This document shows, in pieces, positions 7,696 through 15,546 of a stretch of 58,994 nucleotides of DNA. This DNA comes from Gilliamella sp. WF3-4. Lineage in GTDB: Bacteria; Pseudomonadota; Gammaproteobacteria; Enterobacterales; Orbaceae. The first letter of the stretch is position 1, and each line of letters opens with the position of its first letter. The stretch spans positions 1-58,994 of the forward strand of contig NZ_LZGW01000039.1 in the NCBI RefSeq assembly GCF_001690275.1, given 5' to 3'. The position numbers and the translations under genes were made by a program. The notes under the pieces are model-generated. The model saw only the letters and a list, made by a program, of their open reading frames with translations, did not search any database and was not told the DNA's origin.

Positions 7696-7750
7696 TACAG
7701 TAATATACAGTTAGGTACATTATAGCACTGTGTTTTTATACATAAAATAG
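7696..7750 (-). promoter_or_regulatory. Promoter with TACAGT direct repeats
   Basis: The minus strand has TATAAT (7719-7724) with an AT-rich, weak -35 region near 7742-7747. Two direct copies of TACAGT (plus strand, 7696-7701 and 7706-7711) lie at the expected transcription start. They could bind a repressor of the structured RNA and the gene below. Confidence 0.5.
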
Positions 7751-7756
7751 GGGGTA

Positions 7757-8458
7757 TTACTTTTGGTTTTCTAAATAGGATAAAAGCTTATTCAAGCTTT
7801 CATTTAGTATGATATTTGTATTTTGTTCAGATATACCTAAATTAATACAATTTATTGAATATTTTTCTTTATTTTTTTCTATATCATTAGCCGCTATCTT
7901 TAACCCATTTATAATGCTATTACCATAAATCATCTTTGCATTTAATAAGGCAGATTGAGGTATATTTCCCCAACAATGGAGCATGAATAAAATATCAATG
8001 ATATCTTTATATGGTGGTTGTGTGGCTCTGTCGGCGTTAGCTAAAAGCTTAGTGTAGAAACAGCTTTGTTTATCTAAATATGGTATAGGAAACAATTTAT
8101 CTTGTTTTCCTGTTAACTGGTATTTTTCAAAGCTAACAATTTCAAGTTTTATGGGCTTTGGATTTTCTTTAATAAATGCACGCACGGCATAACGGTCAAA
8201 AGATATTTCTCTAATATATTGAAATTCTCTTTTAACCAAGAGTCCTAAACTATCCGAGGTTACCGTATTTCTTACTGCTCTATAGGATTCAATAGTAGGG
8301 CACAATAAATCTATATCAATTGATTCTCTAAACTCATTTAATTCTAATGCTATTCGAGTTCCACCGCCAAAATAAATATTGTTATCAACTAAAAAATCGG
8401 CATTAAAATTATTTAATAAATGCGCTATTATTTGGTGATGAGTTAACTTATATGGCAT
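7757..8458 (-). CDS. AbiEii/AbiGii-type nucleotidyltransferase toxin
   Basis: A 233-residue nucleotidyltransferase of the AbiEii group. FGGGTRIALELNEFRESIDIDLL gives the GG(T/S) and D-x-D metal-binding motif near residues 31-52. KLEIV near 130 supplies a further acidic residue, and a helical C-terminal domain follows. Family members act as toxins in type IV-like toxin-antitoxin or abortive-infection systems. The partner is the 70-residue gene ending three bases upstream, not a typical AbiEi. As accessory cargo of a satellite it may protect the host or the satellite from other phages. Confidence 0.82.
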   Translation of the reverse strand: MPYKLTHHQIIAHLLNNFNADFLVDNNIYFGGGTRIALELNEFRESIDIDLLCPTIESYRAVRNTVTSDSLGLLVKREFQYIREISFDRYAVRAFIKENPKPIKLEIVSFEKYQLTGKQDKLFPIPYLDKQSCFYTKLLANADRATQPPYKDIIDILFMLHCWGNIPQSALLNAKMIYGNSIINGLKIAANDIEKNKEKYSINCINLGISEQNTNIILNESLNKLLSYLENQK

Positions 8459-8461
8459 AAA

Positions 8462-8674
8462 TTAGACGCACGTAGGTAGGAAATAACCATTTCCGTACTC
8501 TTTAATAAGTTTATGGATTAATTTTTTTTCATTGGCAGCAAGCTTTACATCTTTAATAAAGCACCATCTTCTTTCATAAATTTTGAAAGCTTCGTCTTCT
8601 GGAATTGTTTTTCCTTGATAGTCCCACAAAATTTTATTCAATGCAGGATATCTATTTACTTGGATATTTTGCAT
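8462..8674 (-). CDS. Small partner of AbiEii toxin (probable antitoxin)
   Basis: A 70-residue protein (MQNIQVNRYPALNKILWDYQ...DEAFKIYERRWCFIKDVKLAANEKKLIHKLIKEYGNG) three bases ahead of the toxin gene. It is too short for the usual winged-helix AbiEi antitoxin. Short genes are found in this place before some AbiEii homologues, so an antitoxin or chaperone role is inferred from position only. The ATG at 8674 is the first good start. Confidence 0.6.
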   Translation of the reverse strand: MQNIQVNRYPALNKILWDYQGKTIPEDEAFKIYERRWCFIKDVKLAANEKKLIHKLIKEYGNGYFLPTCV

Positions 8675-8845
8675 TCATTATCTCGTTAAAATAAAAATCG
8701 CACTTAAATAAATTGACGGCAACCATTTAATAGATATACAGGATCTAATAATCCCCTGTGTTTAAAAGTATATAACTGAATATATATGAACACAACTTAA
8801 TTATGTTAGAATTACAGAATTAAAATAACACTTGAAGATAAAGAA

Positions 8846-8929
8846 ATGAGAGCATTTGCAAAAAACAGCAATAAATATTTAAGCCGTCGCGCTGCTTCAA
8901 AACATAAAGCACGTTTATCAGCAAAATAA
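8846..8929 (+). CDS. Possible tiny basic protein (27 aa)
   Basis: ATG at 8846 opens MRAFAKNSNKYLSRRAASKHKARLSAK, unusually rich in Arg, Lys, Ala and Ser. The composition differs from random AT-rich frames, but the ribosome-binding site is weak and I recognise no family. It points away from the toxin cassette. Confidence 0.22.
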   Translation: MRAFAKNSNKYLSRRAASKHKARLSAK

Positions 8930-9093
8930 TAAGCCTTTATCGGGATTTTTAAATTCCCCCCCACAGAAGATACTACAATTATAGCTATCTTCATAATAAA
9001 GGATAAGCTGCCTCCATTTTTTTATGGAAGCGAGAAGTAGTAATTATTTCAGCATGATCTTCTATATAGTTGCTATTCGTTAAATATATTTTT

Positions 9094-9203
9094 GGTGCGT
9101 ACCTTTGTGCGTACCTCTTTAGTGCGTACCAGTTCATCAGATTTCACATTCGTTAAACCAAAGATATATAACTATGGTTAGTACGTATCTATTAAGTACG
9201 CTT
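9094..9203. repeat. GTGCGTACC direct repeats
   Basis: GTGCGTACC occurs at 9095-9103, 9107-9115 and 9122-9130. Degenerate relatives follow at 9181-9190 (GTACGTATCT) and 9195-9203 (AGTACGCTT). Three near-identical copies in 36 bases suggest a protein-binding array. The region lies downstream of the terminase-like gene. Confidence 0.5.
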
Positions 9204-9324
9204 TTGGAGTGCGCTAACTTATTAACTGGCTTGTATGATGAAATTGGTATCCACTTATTAGGTGCCTTTTCGCTGGATACTTGCTTGGATACCTTTTTAT
9301 AAGTACTAGTGATTATCTATTAGA

Positions 9325-9702
9325 TTATGGTGCTACTAGCTCAATACGCATTGGTTTGGACTTGGTTGTAATGCCACTACCCATAGATTGATGATCTAAT
9401 ATCTGCTTTTCAGAATAACCATGATTAGCAAGCATCAATTTGGCAATACTCGCGTTAAATTCGCCTTTTAAGCCTTTATTAATTAATTCCACTTCTTGGC
9501 GTGCCTTGATAAGTTCTAACATGTCCTTAAATTCTTCGCTTGAACTTGCATAATTATATAAACTTGACCTTGAACAGTTAGCATATAAAGCCAGTCCAGC
9601 CACAGAGGGGATCACTTCGCCATTATTGATATAACCCTGCTTATGCAAATACTCTTGCCCTAGCTCTAACATGTCCTTTAATTTTGATTTTCTTCCTACC
9701 AT
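9325..9702 (-). CDS. Small terminase-like DNA-packaging protein
   Basis: A 125-residue protein with the look of phage small terminases of the gp3/Terminase small group. It has an N-terminal helix-turn-helix (GEVIPSVAGLALYANCSRSSLYNYASSSEEF, residues 27-57), a helical linker, and the typical C-terminus SIAKLMLANHGYSEKQILDHQ...MRIELVAP. A small terminase without a large one is the device by which PICI/SaPI-type satellites redirect a helper's packaging motor. It stands alone between two long gaps. The alternative is a simple DNA-binding regulator. Confidence 0.65.
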   Translation of the reverse strand: MVGRKSKLKDMLELGQEYLHKQGYINNGEVIPSVAGLALYANCSRSSLYNYASSSEEFKDMLELIKARQEVELINKGLKGEFNASIAKLMLANHGYSEKQILDHQSMGSGITTKSKPMRIELVAP

Positions 9703-9912
9703 ATTGCCATCTAACTTACTAATAATAAAGCTATTATAACCTAATAAGGCAAATTATTAGATTGCTTTTTAACGTGTCCAAAATTAGCCCAGCCAATAGG
9801 AGGGGGTAGCAAATTTCTATAACTCTACACGCCTAAAACCGCTCACCCTACTTTTTATGCAAAACCGCGAATTGAAATAATTTTTTTGACTGCTATTACT
9901 AAATGGGTAACC

Positions 9913-10014
9913 ATGAATAGCTCGAGCCAATGTAATAAACCTGCTGGCTTTTTAGCTGATTGCAAATTTAATACCTGCATGGTGGAAATCACCATAAAGC
10001 ATTTAGGCTTTTAA
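9913..10014 (+). CDS. Possible leader peptide (33 aa)
   Basis: ATG 9913 opens a short frame with Cys-rich text (MNSSSQCNKPAGFLADCKF, then NTCMVEITIKHLGF). Short Ash-like leader frames with similar phrasing occur in P4-type elements. No strong ribosome-binding site is visible, so this is tentative. Confidence 0.22.
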   Translation: MNSSSQCNKPAGFLADCKFNTCMVEITIKHLGF

Positions 10015-10160
10015 TTCCGCCCTGGATCAACCTAAAAATCACCATAAATTAACCACATGATTAATAATGATTTTATTTTCATGGATAAATGGGTTTATAT
10101 AAATATATTTATATTTCAATTAGTTAATTACAGGATCAAGATTATTTTAATAATGTGTAT

Positions 10161-10274
10161 AGTAGTGAACAGTAGTGAATACTAGTGAACACCAAAAAAT
10201 ATATATAATAAGTATATAATATATTGATATATATAAATTAATATTAGATTGGTGAATAGTAGTGAACACTTTAT
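10161..10274. repeat. Second iteron cluster flanking an AT-rich block (crr/ori-like)
   Basis: AGTAGTGAAC (10161), AGTAGTGAAT (10171) and ACTAGTGAACACC (10181-10193) lie on one side. GGTGAATAGTAGTGAACACTTTA (10251-10273) lies on the other side of a 57-base, almost pure A/T stretch. The unit GTGAACA(C/G) is the same as at 266-330. P4 replication needs two such separated sites, ori and crr. Confidence 0.6.
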
Positions 10275-10355
10275 ATTAAAAGTTTAAGATTATGGGGAGG
10301 TAAGTATAAAAACAACCTAATCATTGGCATAGGTAAAGGATGACATTTGAAAAAG

Positions 10356-10378
10356 CACCCCTCAGATATGAGGAGTGG
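10356..10378. terminator. Hairpin, possible terminator downstream of int
   Basis: CACCCCTCA at 10356-10364 pairs with TGAGGAGTG at 10369-10377 with one mismatch around a four-base loop. It lies about 95 bases past the integrase stop. The T-run is weak. Confidence 0.4.
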
Positions 10379-10402
10379 TTTAATATAAAGTTATTGAAGT
10401 GA

Positions 10403-10422
10403 GTAACTCAAATTTGAGTTAC
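10403..10422. promoter_or_regulatory. 20-base perfect palindrome
   Basis: GTAACTCAAA followed by its exact reverse complement TTTGAGTTAC. The symmetry suggests a dimeric protein site or a hairpin at the end of the integrase transcript. Confidence 0.45.
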
Positions 10423-10472
10423 GGTTTTATCGTAACCCAAATATGGGGCACGGTATGAATAGCGCGATATGG

Positions 10473-11723
10473 TTAATGATTAACTAGCTTTAAATTGCGG
10501 TTACCTGATAGTGAGACATTTCCTTGGCTTGCTTGCTCGACAAAGTCACCCCACCAGTCAAGCATAATTCTGCGCTGTTCTAGGTAAGTAGCACGGTTAT
10601 AGGCTCGCCTGACGCTATTAGTATCAACATGGGCTAGTGCCGCTTCAATAATATTAGGGTCAAAGCCTTGCTCATTTAATATCGTGCTTGCTAAAGCTCT
10701 TAAGCCATGCGCAACAAGCTTATCTTTATATCCCATGCGCTTTATTGCCATGTTAGCAGTACTACTATTCATCGGGGTTGTATAAGGCGGTTTCATACTT
10801 GGGAATATATGCTCTCTATGCCCACTTATAGGCTTCATAATTGATAATATAGCCATAGCCTGCTTATTGAGTGTAATAGTATGCTCTCGCCTCATTTTCA
10901 TTTTTTCGGCAGGAATAACCCATAAGCAATTGTCTAGATCAATCTCTTGCCATTTTGCCCCTACCGCTTCATTTGGGCGTGTCATTGTTAATAATTGCCA
11001 TTCAATCAAGCAACGCGTTTGTAATTCGATTCTGGCCATAGCAAGGGATTGCATAAATTGGGGCAGCTCTTGCGCATTTATTGTTGGCATTTGTCCTTTT
11101 ACAGGGCTTTCGAAAGCATCCTTTATCTTGGCTGCTGGGTTAGCATCAATCAAGCCAATATTAACCGCATAGAACATGATTTCATTTATTCGTTGGCAAA
11201 GTCTTTTAATGGTTTCTAGCTTTCCATTCGCTCTTAACGGTTCCATTGCTTGAATAAAATCTTTAGCTTTAAGTTTAAAAATAGATTTATCACCAATGTA
11301 AGGGAATAGGTGTAATTCTAAAGATTCCAATGTTCTTTTTAGCGTACTCTCAGCTAACCCTTTACCGCTTTTGACCTTAAACCAATCAGCAGCTACCTTT
11401 TTAAAGGTACTAGTAATTTCGTCATGCTTGCGTTGTTCTTGTTCTGCTTTATGCTCTTGAGGATCTACACCTTGCTTAATTAATTCACGTGCTTCGTCTC
11501 TTTGTTTTCTAGCTTGCTGTAGTGAAACCTCAGGATAACTACCGAAACTAATTAATGCGCCTTTTTTGGTATACGGGCGCGTATACTTAAAACGCCAGAT
11601 TTTAGAATTATTCGATTTAACCAAGAGATACATACCACCACCATCAAATAACGAATAATCTTTATCTCTTGGCTTGGCGGCCTTTATTTGGGTGTCTGTT
11701 AATGGATGTATTTTTCTAGCCAT
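10473..11723 (-). CDS. int: P4-type tyrosine integrase
   Basis: A 416-residue integrase. The N-terminal DUF4102 arm-binding domain covers residues 1-85 (LTDTQIKAAKPRDKDYSLFDGGGMYLLV). A core-binding domain covers about 105-200, and the catalytic domain has R249 (TMTRPNEA), H339 and R342 (HGLR), H365 and nucleophile Y375 (AYNRATYLEQRR). It excises and inserts the satellite at the adjacent tRNA-Ala. The gene ends away from the tRNA, and its promoter region holds the TATACCTAA repeats, so the recombinase probably controls its own transcription. Confidence 0.95.
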   Translation of the reverse strand: MARKIHPLTDTQIKAAKPRDKDYSLFDGGGMYLLVKSNNSKIWRFKYTRPYTKKGALISFGSYPEVSLQQARKQRDEARELIKQGVDPQEHKAEQEQRKHDEITSTFKKVAADWFKVKSGKGLAESTLKRTLESLELHLFPYIGDKSIFKLKAKDFIQAMEPLRANGKLETIKRLCQRINEIMFYAVNIGLIDANPAAKIKDAFESPVKGQMPTINAQELPQFMQSLAMARIELQTRCLIEWQLLTMTRPNEAVGAKWQEIDLDNCLWVIPAEKMKMRREHTITLNKQAMAILSIMKPISGHREHIFPSMKPPYTTPMNSSTANMAIKRMGYKDKLVAHGLRALASTILNEQGFDPNIIEAALAHVDTNSVRRAYNRATYLEQRRIMLDWWGDFVEQASQGNVSLSGNRNLKLVNH

Positions 11724-11730
11724 AATTATT

Positions 11731-11785
11731 TTAGGTATACGATATATAGGTATATTGTGTTCGTATACCTAAGCATATACCTAAA
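11731..11785. repeat. Arm-type repeats between int and tRNA-Ala
   Basis: TTAGGTATACG (11731-11741) is inverted relative to CGTATACCTAAG (11762-11773) and CATATACCTAAA (11774-11785). ATAGGTATA lies between. The same core is tandemly repeated at 71-94 at the far end, as expected for integrase arm sites split by integration. Confidence 0.6.
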
Positions 11786-11906
11786 AAATTTGGTTGTAAA
11801 TGTACCTTAATGATACTTACTGGATAATAAAATCGCTTTTAAGGCTTGTTGTTATTGGGTTTAGTGTACTTTAATGGGTTTTAAAGAATATTGCTGTTTA
11901 TTGATT

Positions 11907-11982
11907 TGGTGGAGCCAAGGGGGATCGAACCCCTGACCTCAACGCTGCCAGCGTTGCGCTCTCCCAGCTGAGCTATGGCCCC
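11907..11982 (-). tRNA. tRNA-Ala(GGC)
   Basis: A 76-base gene with a complete cloverleaf. The acceptor GGGGCCA pairs with TGGCTCC, the anticodon is GGC, the T-arm is GGTTCGATCC, and CCA is encoded. The satellite lies against its 3' end and leaves it intact. Confidence 0.95.
11914..11921. other. Candidate att core, right copy (in tRNA-Ala)
   Basis: GCCAAGGG in the 3' acceptor region of tRNA-Ala, matching bases 1-8. P4-type integrases favour this part of tRNA genes. Confidence 0.5.
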
Positions 11983-12074
11983 AAAAGAAAGGGATAAAAC
12001 TATGGCTAATAATATGCAACTAAAGGGTAGGTGTCAATCAATTTGGTATCATTTGTTTTAAAAATAGTCTAATG

Positions 12075-12101
12075 AAACTCTGCCAATTAATGGCAGAGTT
12101 T
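12075..12101 (-). terminator. Terminator after secF
   Basis: AAACTCTGCCA pairs with TGGCAGAGTTT around a five-base loop, seven bases past the secF stop, with a short T-run on the minus strand. Confidence 0.8.
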
Positions 12102-12107
12102 AAACAA

Positions 12108-13106
12108 TTAGCGTAATATTGAAGGTTGATCAGCGCCTTCTGCTTCAATTTTTGGTGGCATAAAGTGTTCTCTTTTTACGCCTAATTTAAGTGACATATA
12201 AGCCGCCACATAAATTGATGAGATGGTACCAAGCACAATACCTACCCCTAATGTTTCAGAAAATCCTTTTAACATTGAACCACCAAAGATATATAGAATA
12301 ATCACCACAACAAGTGTTGTCCCTGATGTCATTAAAGTACGATGCAACGTTTGCGTTAATGAGATATTAATTACATCATAAGGTTCTGCACGGCGTATCT
12401 TTCTAAAATTTTCACGAATTCTATCAAAGACAACAATAGTATCGTTGAGTGAATAACCAATAATAGATAACATGGCAGCAATAATCGTTAAATCTAATTC
12501 TCGTTGAAATAGTGATAGATAACCTGCAGTAATGACGACATCATGCGCTAAAGCAACAACCGCTCCAGTACCAAATCGCCACTCAAAACGGAATGCAATA
12601 TAGATTAAAATACAAACTAACGCGGCACAGATTGCCAAAATACCATCTTGAGCAAGTTCAGCGCCAACAGTTGGGCCTACAAATTCAATACGTTTGATTT
12701 GAGCATCTGCATCAATATCTTTATGTATTAAATTGGAAATTTTTGTACCTAGCGCATTATCAATAGCCGATGAGGTATTGTCTTCTTGCTTAGCCGAAGG
12801 TAACCGAATGATGATATCTTTACTACTACCGTAATATTGTACTATCGGCTCATGATAGCCTGCATCGCGTAAACTATTACGAATATCATCAAGATTAACA
12901 TTTTTTGTTACGGTAAGCTCGACTGTTGTTCCACCAGTGAAGTCTTGTCCTAGATTGAATCCTTTAACAAAAATAACGACAAAAGACGCTACAACTAAGA
13001 GCATAGAAATAACAAAAGCAACGAAGCCAAATTTTAAAAAGTCGAGGACTCTGCGACCATGATTTAATTCTCTAACATCATGATTTTCTTTTTTATTAAT
13101 AATCAC
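12108..13106 (-). CDS. secF: Protein translocase subunit SecF
   Basis: A 332-residue inner-membrane protein that forms the SecDF complex, which uses the proton gradient to finish export through SecYEG. It has TM1 near residues 28-50, the periplasmic domain with GLDLRGG-like FNLGQDFTGGT, and then five C-terminal TM helices containing the conserved SIIGYSLNDTIVVFDRIRENFR loop. It follows secD with a nine-base gap. Length is close to E. coli SecF (323). Confidence 0.96.
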   Translation of the reverse strand: MIINKKENHDVRELNHGRRVLDFLKFGFVAFVISMLLVVASFVVIFVKGFNLGQDFTGGTTVELTVTKNVNLDDIRNSLRDAGYHEPIVQYYGSSKDIIIRLPSAKQEDNTSSAIDNALGTKISNLIHKDIDADAQIKRIEFVGPTVGAELAQDGILAICAALVCILIYIAFRFEWRFGTGAVVALAHDVVITAGYLSLFQRELDLTIIAAMLSIIGYSLNDTIVVFDRIRENFRKIRRAEPYDVINISLTQTLHRTLMTSGTTLVVVIILYIFGGSMLKGFSETLGVGIVLGTISSIYVAAYMSLKLGVKREHFMPPKIEAEGADQPSILR

Positions 13107-13115
13107 AATAAACCT

Positions 13116-14972
13116 CTAAATTGATAACTTATTAACGCGACGACCGCCATAAATAAGATTGGCTAATGCGCGAGTACCAACAATCGATGTAAACATTGAT
13201 GTAACGATACCGATACCTAACGTAATAGCAAAGCCTTTAATTGAACCAGTACCAACTGCATAAAGAATAACCGCAGTAATTAAAGTAGTAAGATTGGCAT
13301 CAAAAATACTGCTCCAAGCTCCTGCATATCCTTCATTAATTGCATGTTGCACACTTCGACCATTACTCAGCTCTTCTTTTATTCTTTCGTTAATCAGTAC
13401 ATTAGCATCAACAGCCATACCTACGGTCAATACAATACCAGCAATACCCGGCATGCTTAGCGTTGCCCCAGGAAGTAAAGACATTGCACCAACAATTAAA
13501 ATTAAGTTTGCAACTAATGCAAGGCTAGCAAACACACCAAATAGGCGATACATTACTAACATAAAAATAACTGAAACCGCCAAACCCCATACACAAGATT
13601 CTAAGCCTTGGGTGATATTTTCTTGCCCCATGGATGGCCCAACAGTTCGTTCCTCAATAATTTGGATCGGTGCAATTAATGCCCCTGCACGTAATAATAG
13701 TGATAAATTTTTAGCTTCATCAATACTACCTATACCCGTTACTTGGAAACGATCACTAAAAATACCTTGAATAGTCGCGACGTTAATAACTCGTTCTTGT
13801 TTTTCAAGAATCGGCTTGTCGTTTTCATCGCGTTTTCCTGTATCTTTGTATTCAACAAATAAGGTTGCCATCGATTTATGAAGATTTTTTTGAGTAAAAT
13901 CAAACATTTTTTTACCGCCTGTGCCATCAAGCGTAATAGCAACTTCAGGTAATCCATATGGATTAACACGATATGAAGAATCAGTAATATGATTTCCTGT
14001 TAATACAATACGTTTATAAAGTAATACAGGACGTCCATTTTCCATATACTGAATTTCTGAACCATAAGGAACGCGCATATCACCATTGATAATGGCCGGT
14101 AAATTTGGTGTGCTTTCTTCGTTAACTTGTCTAAACTCAAGCGTCGCTGTTGCCCCTAAAATACGCTTAGCTAACGCGGTGTCTTGAATACCTGGTAATT
14201 CAACTACAATACGATCAGCACCTTGGCGTTGAACAATAGGTTCGGCAACGCCTAGTTGATTAACACGATTACGTAAAATAGTGGTATTTTGTTGCACAGC
14301 ATCATTTTTAGTTTGTTGTAAACGTTGTTCACTGATATCGACAACAATACTGCTGTCTGTTTGAGAAGCTACTTTGTAATCTCGCAATCCATTAATTTTA
14401 GTAATACCTTTATTGCGATCATCCATATTATCAAATTGTAATACAATTTGTTGATTACTATTTTTGCTGATTTTTTTATAATTTAATTTGCTATTTGTAA
14501 ATTCAGTTTTTATGTTTTCAATAGATTGTTCAGTGAGCTTACTTAATGCGGTTGTCATATCGACTTCCATTAAAAAGTGAACGCCACCACGTAAATCAAG
14601 ACCGAGTTTCATAGGCTCAGCACCTAATGCTGTCAGCCACGTTGGTGTTGCGGGTGCTAAGTTCAATGCAACGATATATTCTTCACCTAATGCTTCTGAT
14701 ATGAGCTCTTTTGCTTTAAGCTGTGTATCATTATCACCAACGCGAATTAAAATTGACTTATTTTCATAAATTAATGATTTAGTCTCGATGTGATTATCAG
14801 CTAAAAGTTTTCTGATTTTATCTTGCGTAGCAACATTAATTTCAGCAGTATTTGAGCCTGAAATCTGTATAGCAGGATCTTCACCATAAATATTTGGAAG
14901 TGCATAAAGAAGGCCGAGGCAAATTACAACGACCAACATAATGTACTTCCACAAAGGATAGCGGTTTAACAC
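13116..14972 (-). CDS. secD: Protein translocase subunit SecD
   Basis: A 618-residue partner of SecF, matching the E. coli length. It opens MLNRYPLWKYIMLVVVICLG with a GTG start, as E. coli secD does. The motifs are KLGLDLRGGVHFLMEVD, the large periplasmic P1 domain, and six TM helices with GIAGIVLTVGMAVDANVLINERIKEEL carrying the conserved proton-path Asp. It is transcribed with yajC and secF. Confidence 0.96.
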   Translation of the reverse strand: MLNRYPLWKYIMLVVVICLGLLYALPNIYGEDPAIQISGSNTAEINVATQDKIRKLLADNHIETKSLIYENKSILIRVGDNDTQLKAKELISEALGEEYIVALNLAPATPTWLTALGAEPMKLGLDLRGGVHFLMEVDMTTALSKLTEQSIENIKTEFTNSKLNYKKISKNSNQQIVLQFDNMDDRNKGITKINGLRDYKVASQTDSSIVVDISEQRLQQTKNDAVQQNTTILRNRVNQLGVAEPIVQRQGADRIVVELPGIQDTALAKRILGATATLEFRQVNEESTPNLPAIINGDMRVPYGSEIQYMENGRPVLLYKRIVLTGNHITDSSYRVNPYGLPEVAITLDGTGGKKMFDFTQKNLHKSMATLFVEYKDTGKRDENDKPILEKQERVINVATIQGIFSDRFQVTGIGSIDEAKNLSLLLRAGALIAPIQIIEERTVGPSMGQENITQGLESCVWGLAVSVIFMLVMYRLFGVFASLALVANLILIVGAMSLLPGATLSMPGIAGIVLTVGMAVDANVLINERIKEELSNGRSVQHAINEGYAGAWSSIFDANLTTLITAVILYAVGTGSIKGFAITLGIGIVTSMFTSIVGTRALANLIYGGRRVNKLSI

Positions 14973-15031
14973 GACATATTCTCTTGTGGAATTAGATAAT
15001 CAATACAATGAACAATAATAGATGATCCCTA

Positions 15032-15361
15032 TTATAGCGATTTCATTGTCCCTTTTGGTAAAACTGATGTGATAAAGTCACGCTTGATCACAACTTCAGT
15101 AGTATCATTTAATTCTAGCGCTATGTAGCCATTTTCGTTGACTTTTGATACACGACCAATAAGTCCGCCATTGGTTAATACTTCATCGCCTTTGGAGATA
15201 GAAGCCATAAGATCGCGATGTGCCTTTGCGCGTTTTTGTTGTGGACGCATGATCATAAAATAGAAAAATAAACCAAACACAACTAACATAATTGGCATGA
15301 AAAAATCGCCACCGGGTTGGCTACCATCTGCGGCATAAGCATTAGAGATTAAAAAGTCCAT
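15032..15361 (-). CDS. yajC: Sec translocon accessory protein YajC
   Basis: A 109-residue protein with one TM helix (FFMPIMLVVFGLFFYFMIMRPQQKRAK, residues 21-47) and a small cytoplasmic domain (GDEVLTNGGLIGRVSKVNENGYIALEL). It joins SecDF at the translocon. It is first gene of yajC-secD-secF. The usual upstream tgt/queA genes are missing and nuoN lies upstream instead. Confidence 0.95.
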   Translation of the reverse strand: MDFLISNAYAADGSQPGGDFFMPIMLVVFGLFFYFMIMRPQQKRAKAHRDLMASISKGDEVLTNGGLIGRVSKVNENGYIALELNDTTEVVIKRDFITSVLPKGTMKSL

Positions 15362-15546
15362 ACTGGTCCTCTTGATTAAAATAAATTTTTAAAGGTCAGA
15401 ATTATAACATAATAAATAAATCTGTTATTAACTATTTCTTGTCAAAAAGCCTTAGGAAAACATATGCTTTAGGATAAAATGCTGGTTTTATTTATTTTAG
15501 TTAATATGACTCCACTATTGAATTAAAGGAAGCTGATACAGGCTCA

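Larger units (their letters stand above)
8675..9324. other. 650-base gap with no clear gene
   Basis: The gap between the toxin cassette and the terminase-like gene has one possible tiny gene (8846-8929) and a U-rich stem-loop near 9010-9030. A set of direct repeats lies at 9094-9203. The 60-residue minus frame at 8812-8994 has no features of a protein and is not called. Confidence 0.5.
9703..10472. other. 770-base gap holding repeats and origin-like DNA
   Basis: No convincing protein gene lies here. It contains an ATGGTG/CACCAT stem (9979-9995), two AAATCACCATAAA direct repeats (9986 and 10036) and an iteron cluster around an AT block (10161-10274). A hairpin (10356-10378) and a 20-base perfect palindrome (10403-10422) follow. 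Confidence 0.6.
1..11921. mobile_element. Integrated P4-like/PICI-like phage satellite at tRNA-Ala
   Basis: A continuous block of phage-type genes lies between the window start and the 3' end of a tRNA-Ala gene. The integrase is next to the tRNA, and a P4-alpha type replication protein lies at the other end. AlpA, antirepressor, Icd-like, AbiEii and small-terminase-like genes lie between. An 8-base match to the tRNA 3' region occurs at bases 1-8 and at 11914-11921, and the repeat CGTATACCTAA occurs just inside both ends. No capsid, tail or large terminase gene is seen, so it should need a helper phage. The left boundary falls on the window edge, so it cannot be fully confirmed. Confidence 0.8.

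Noticed and set aside
8812-8994. Minus-strand 60-residue frame in the gap after the toxin cassette
   Set aside because: The translation looks like antisense of a basic plus-strand peptide, with no initiation signal. It is not called.
13294-13770. Plus-strand 158-residue frame inside secD
   Set aside because: Antisense shadow of a strongly conserved gene; composition typical of the opposite strand of a membrane protein.
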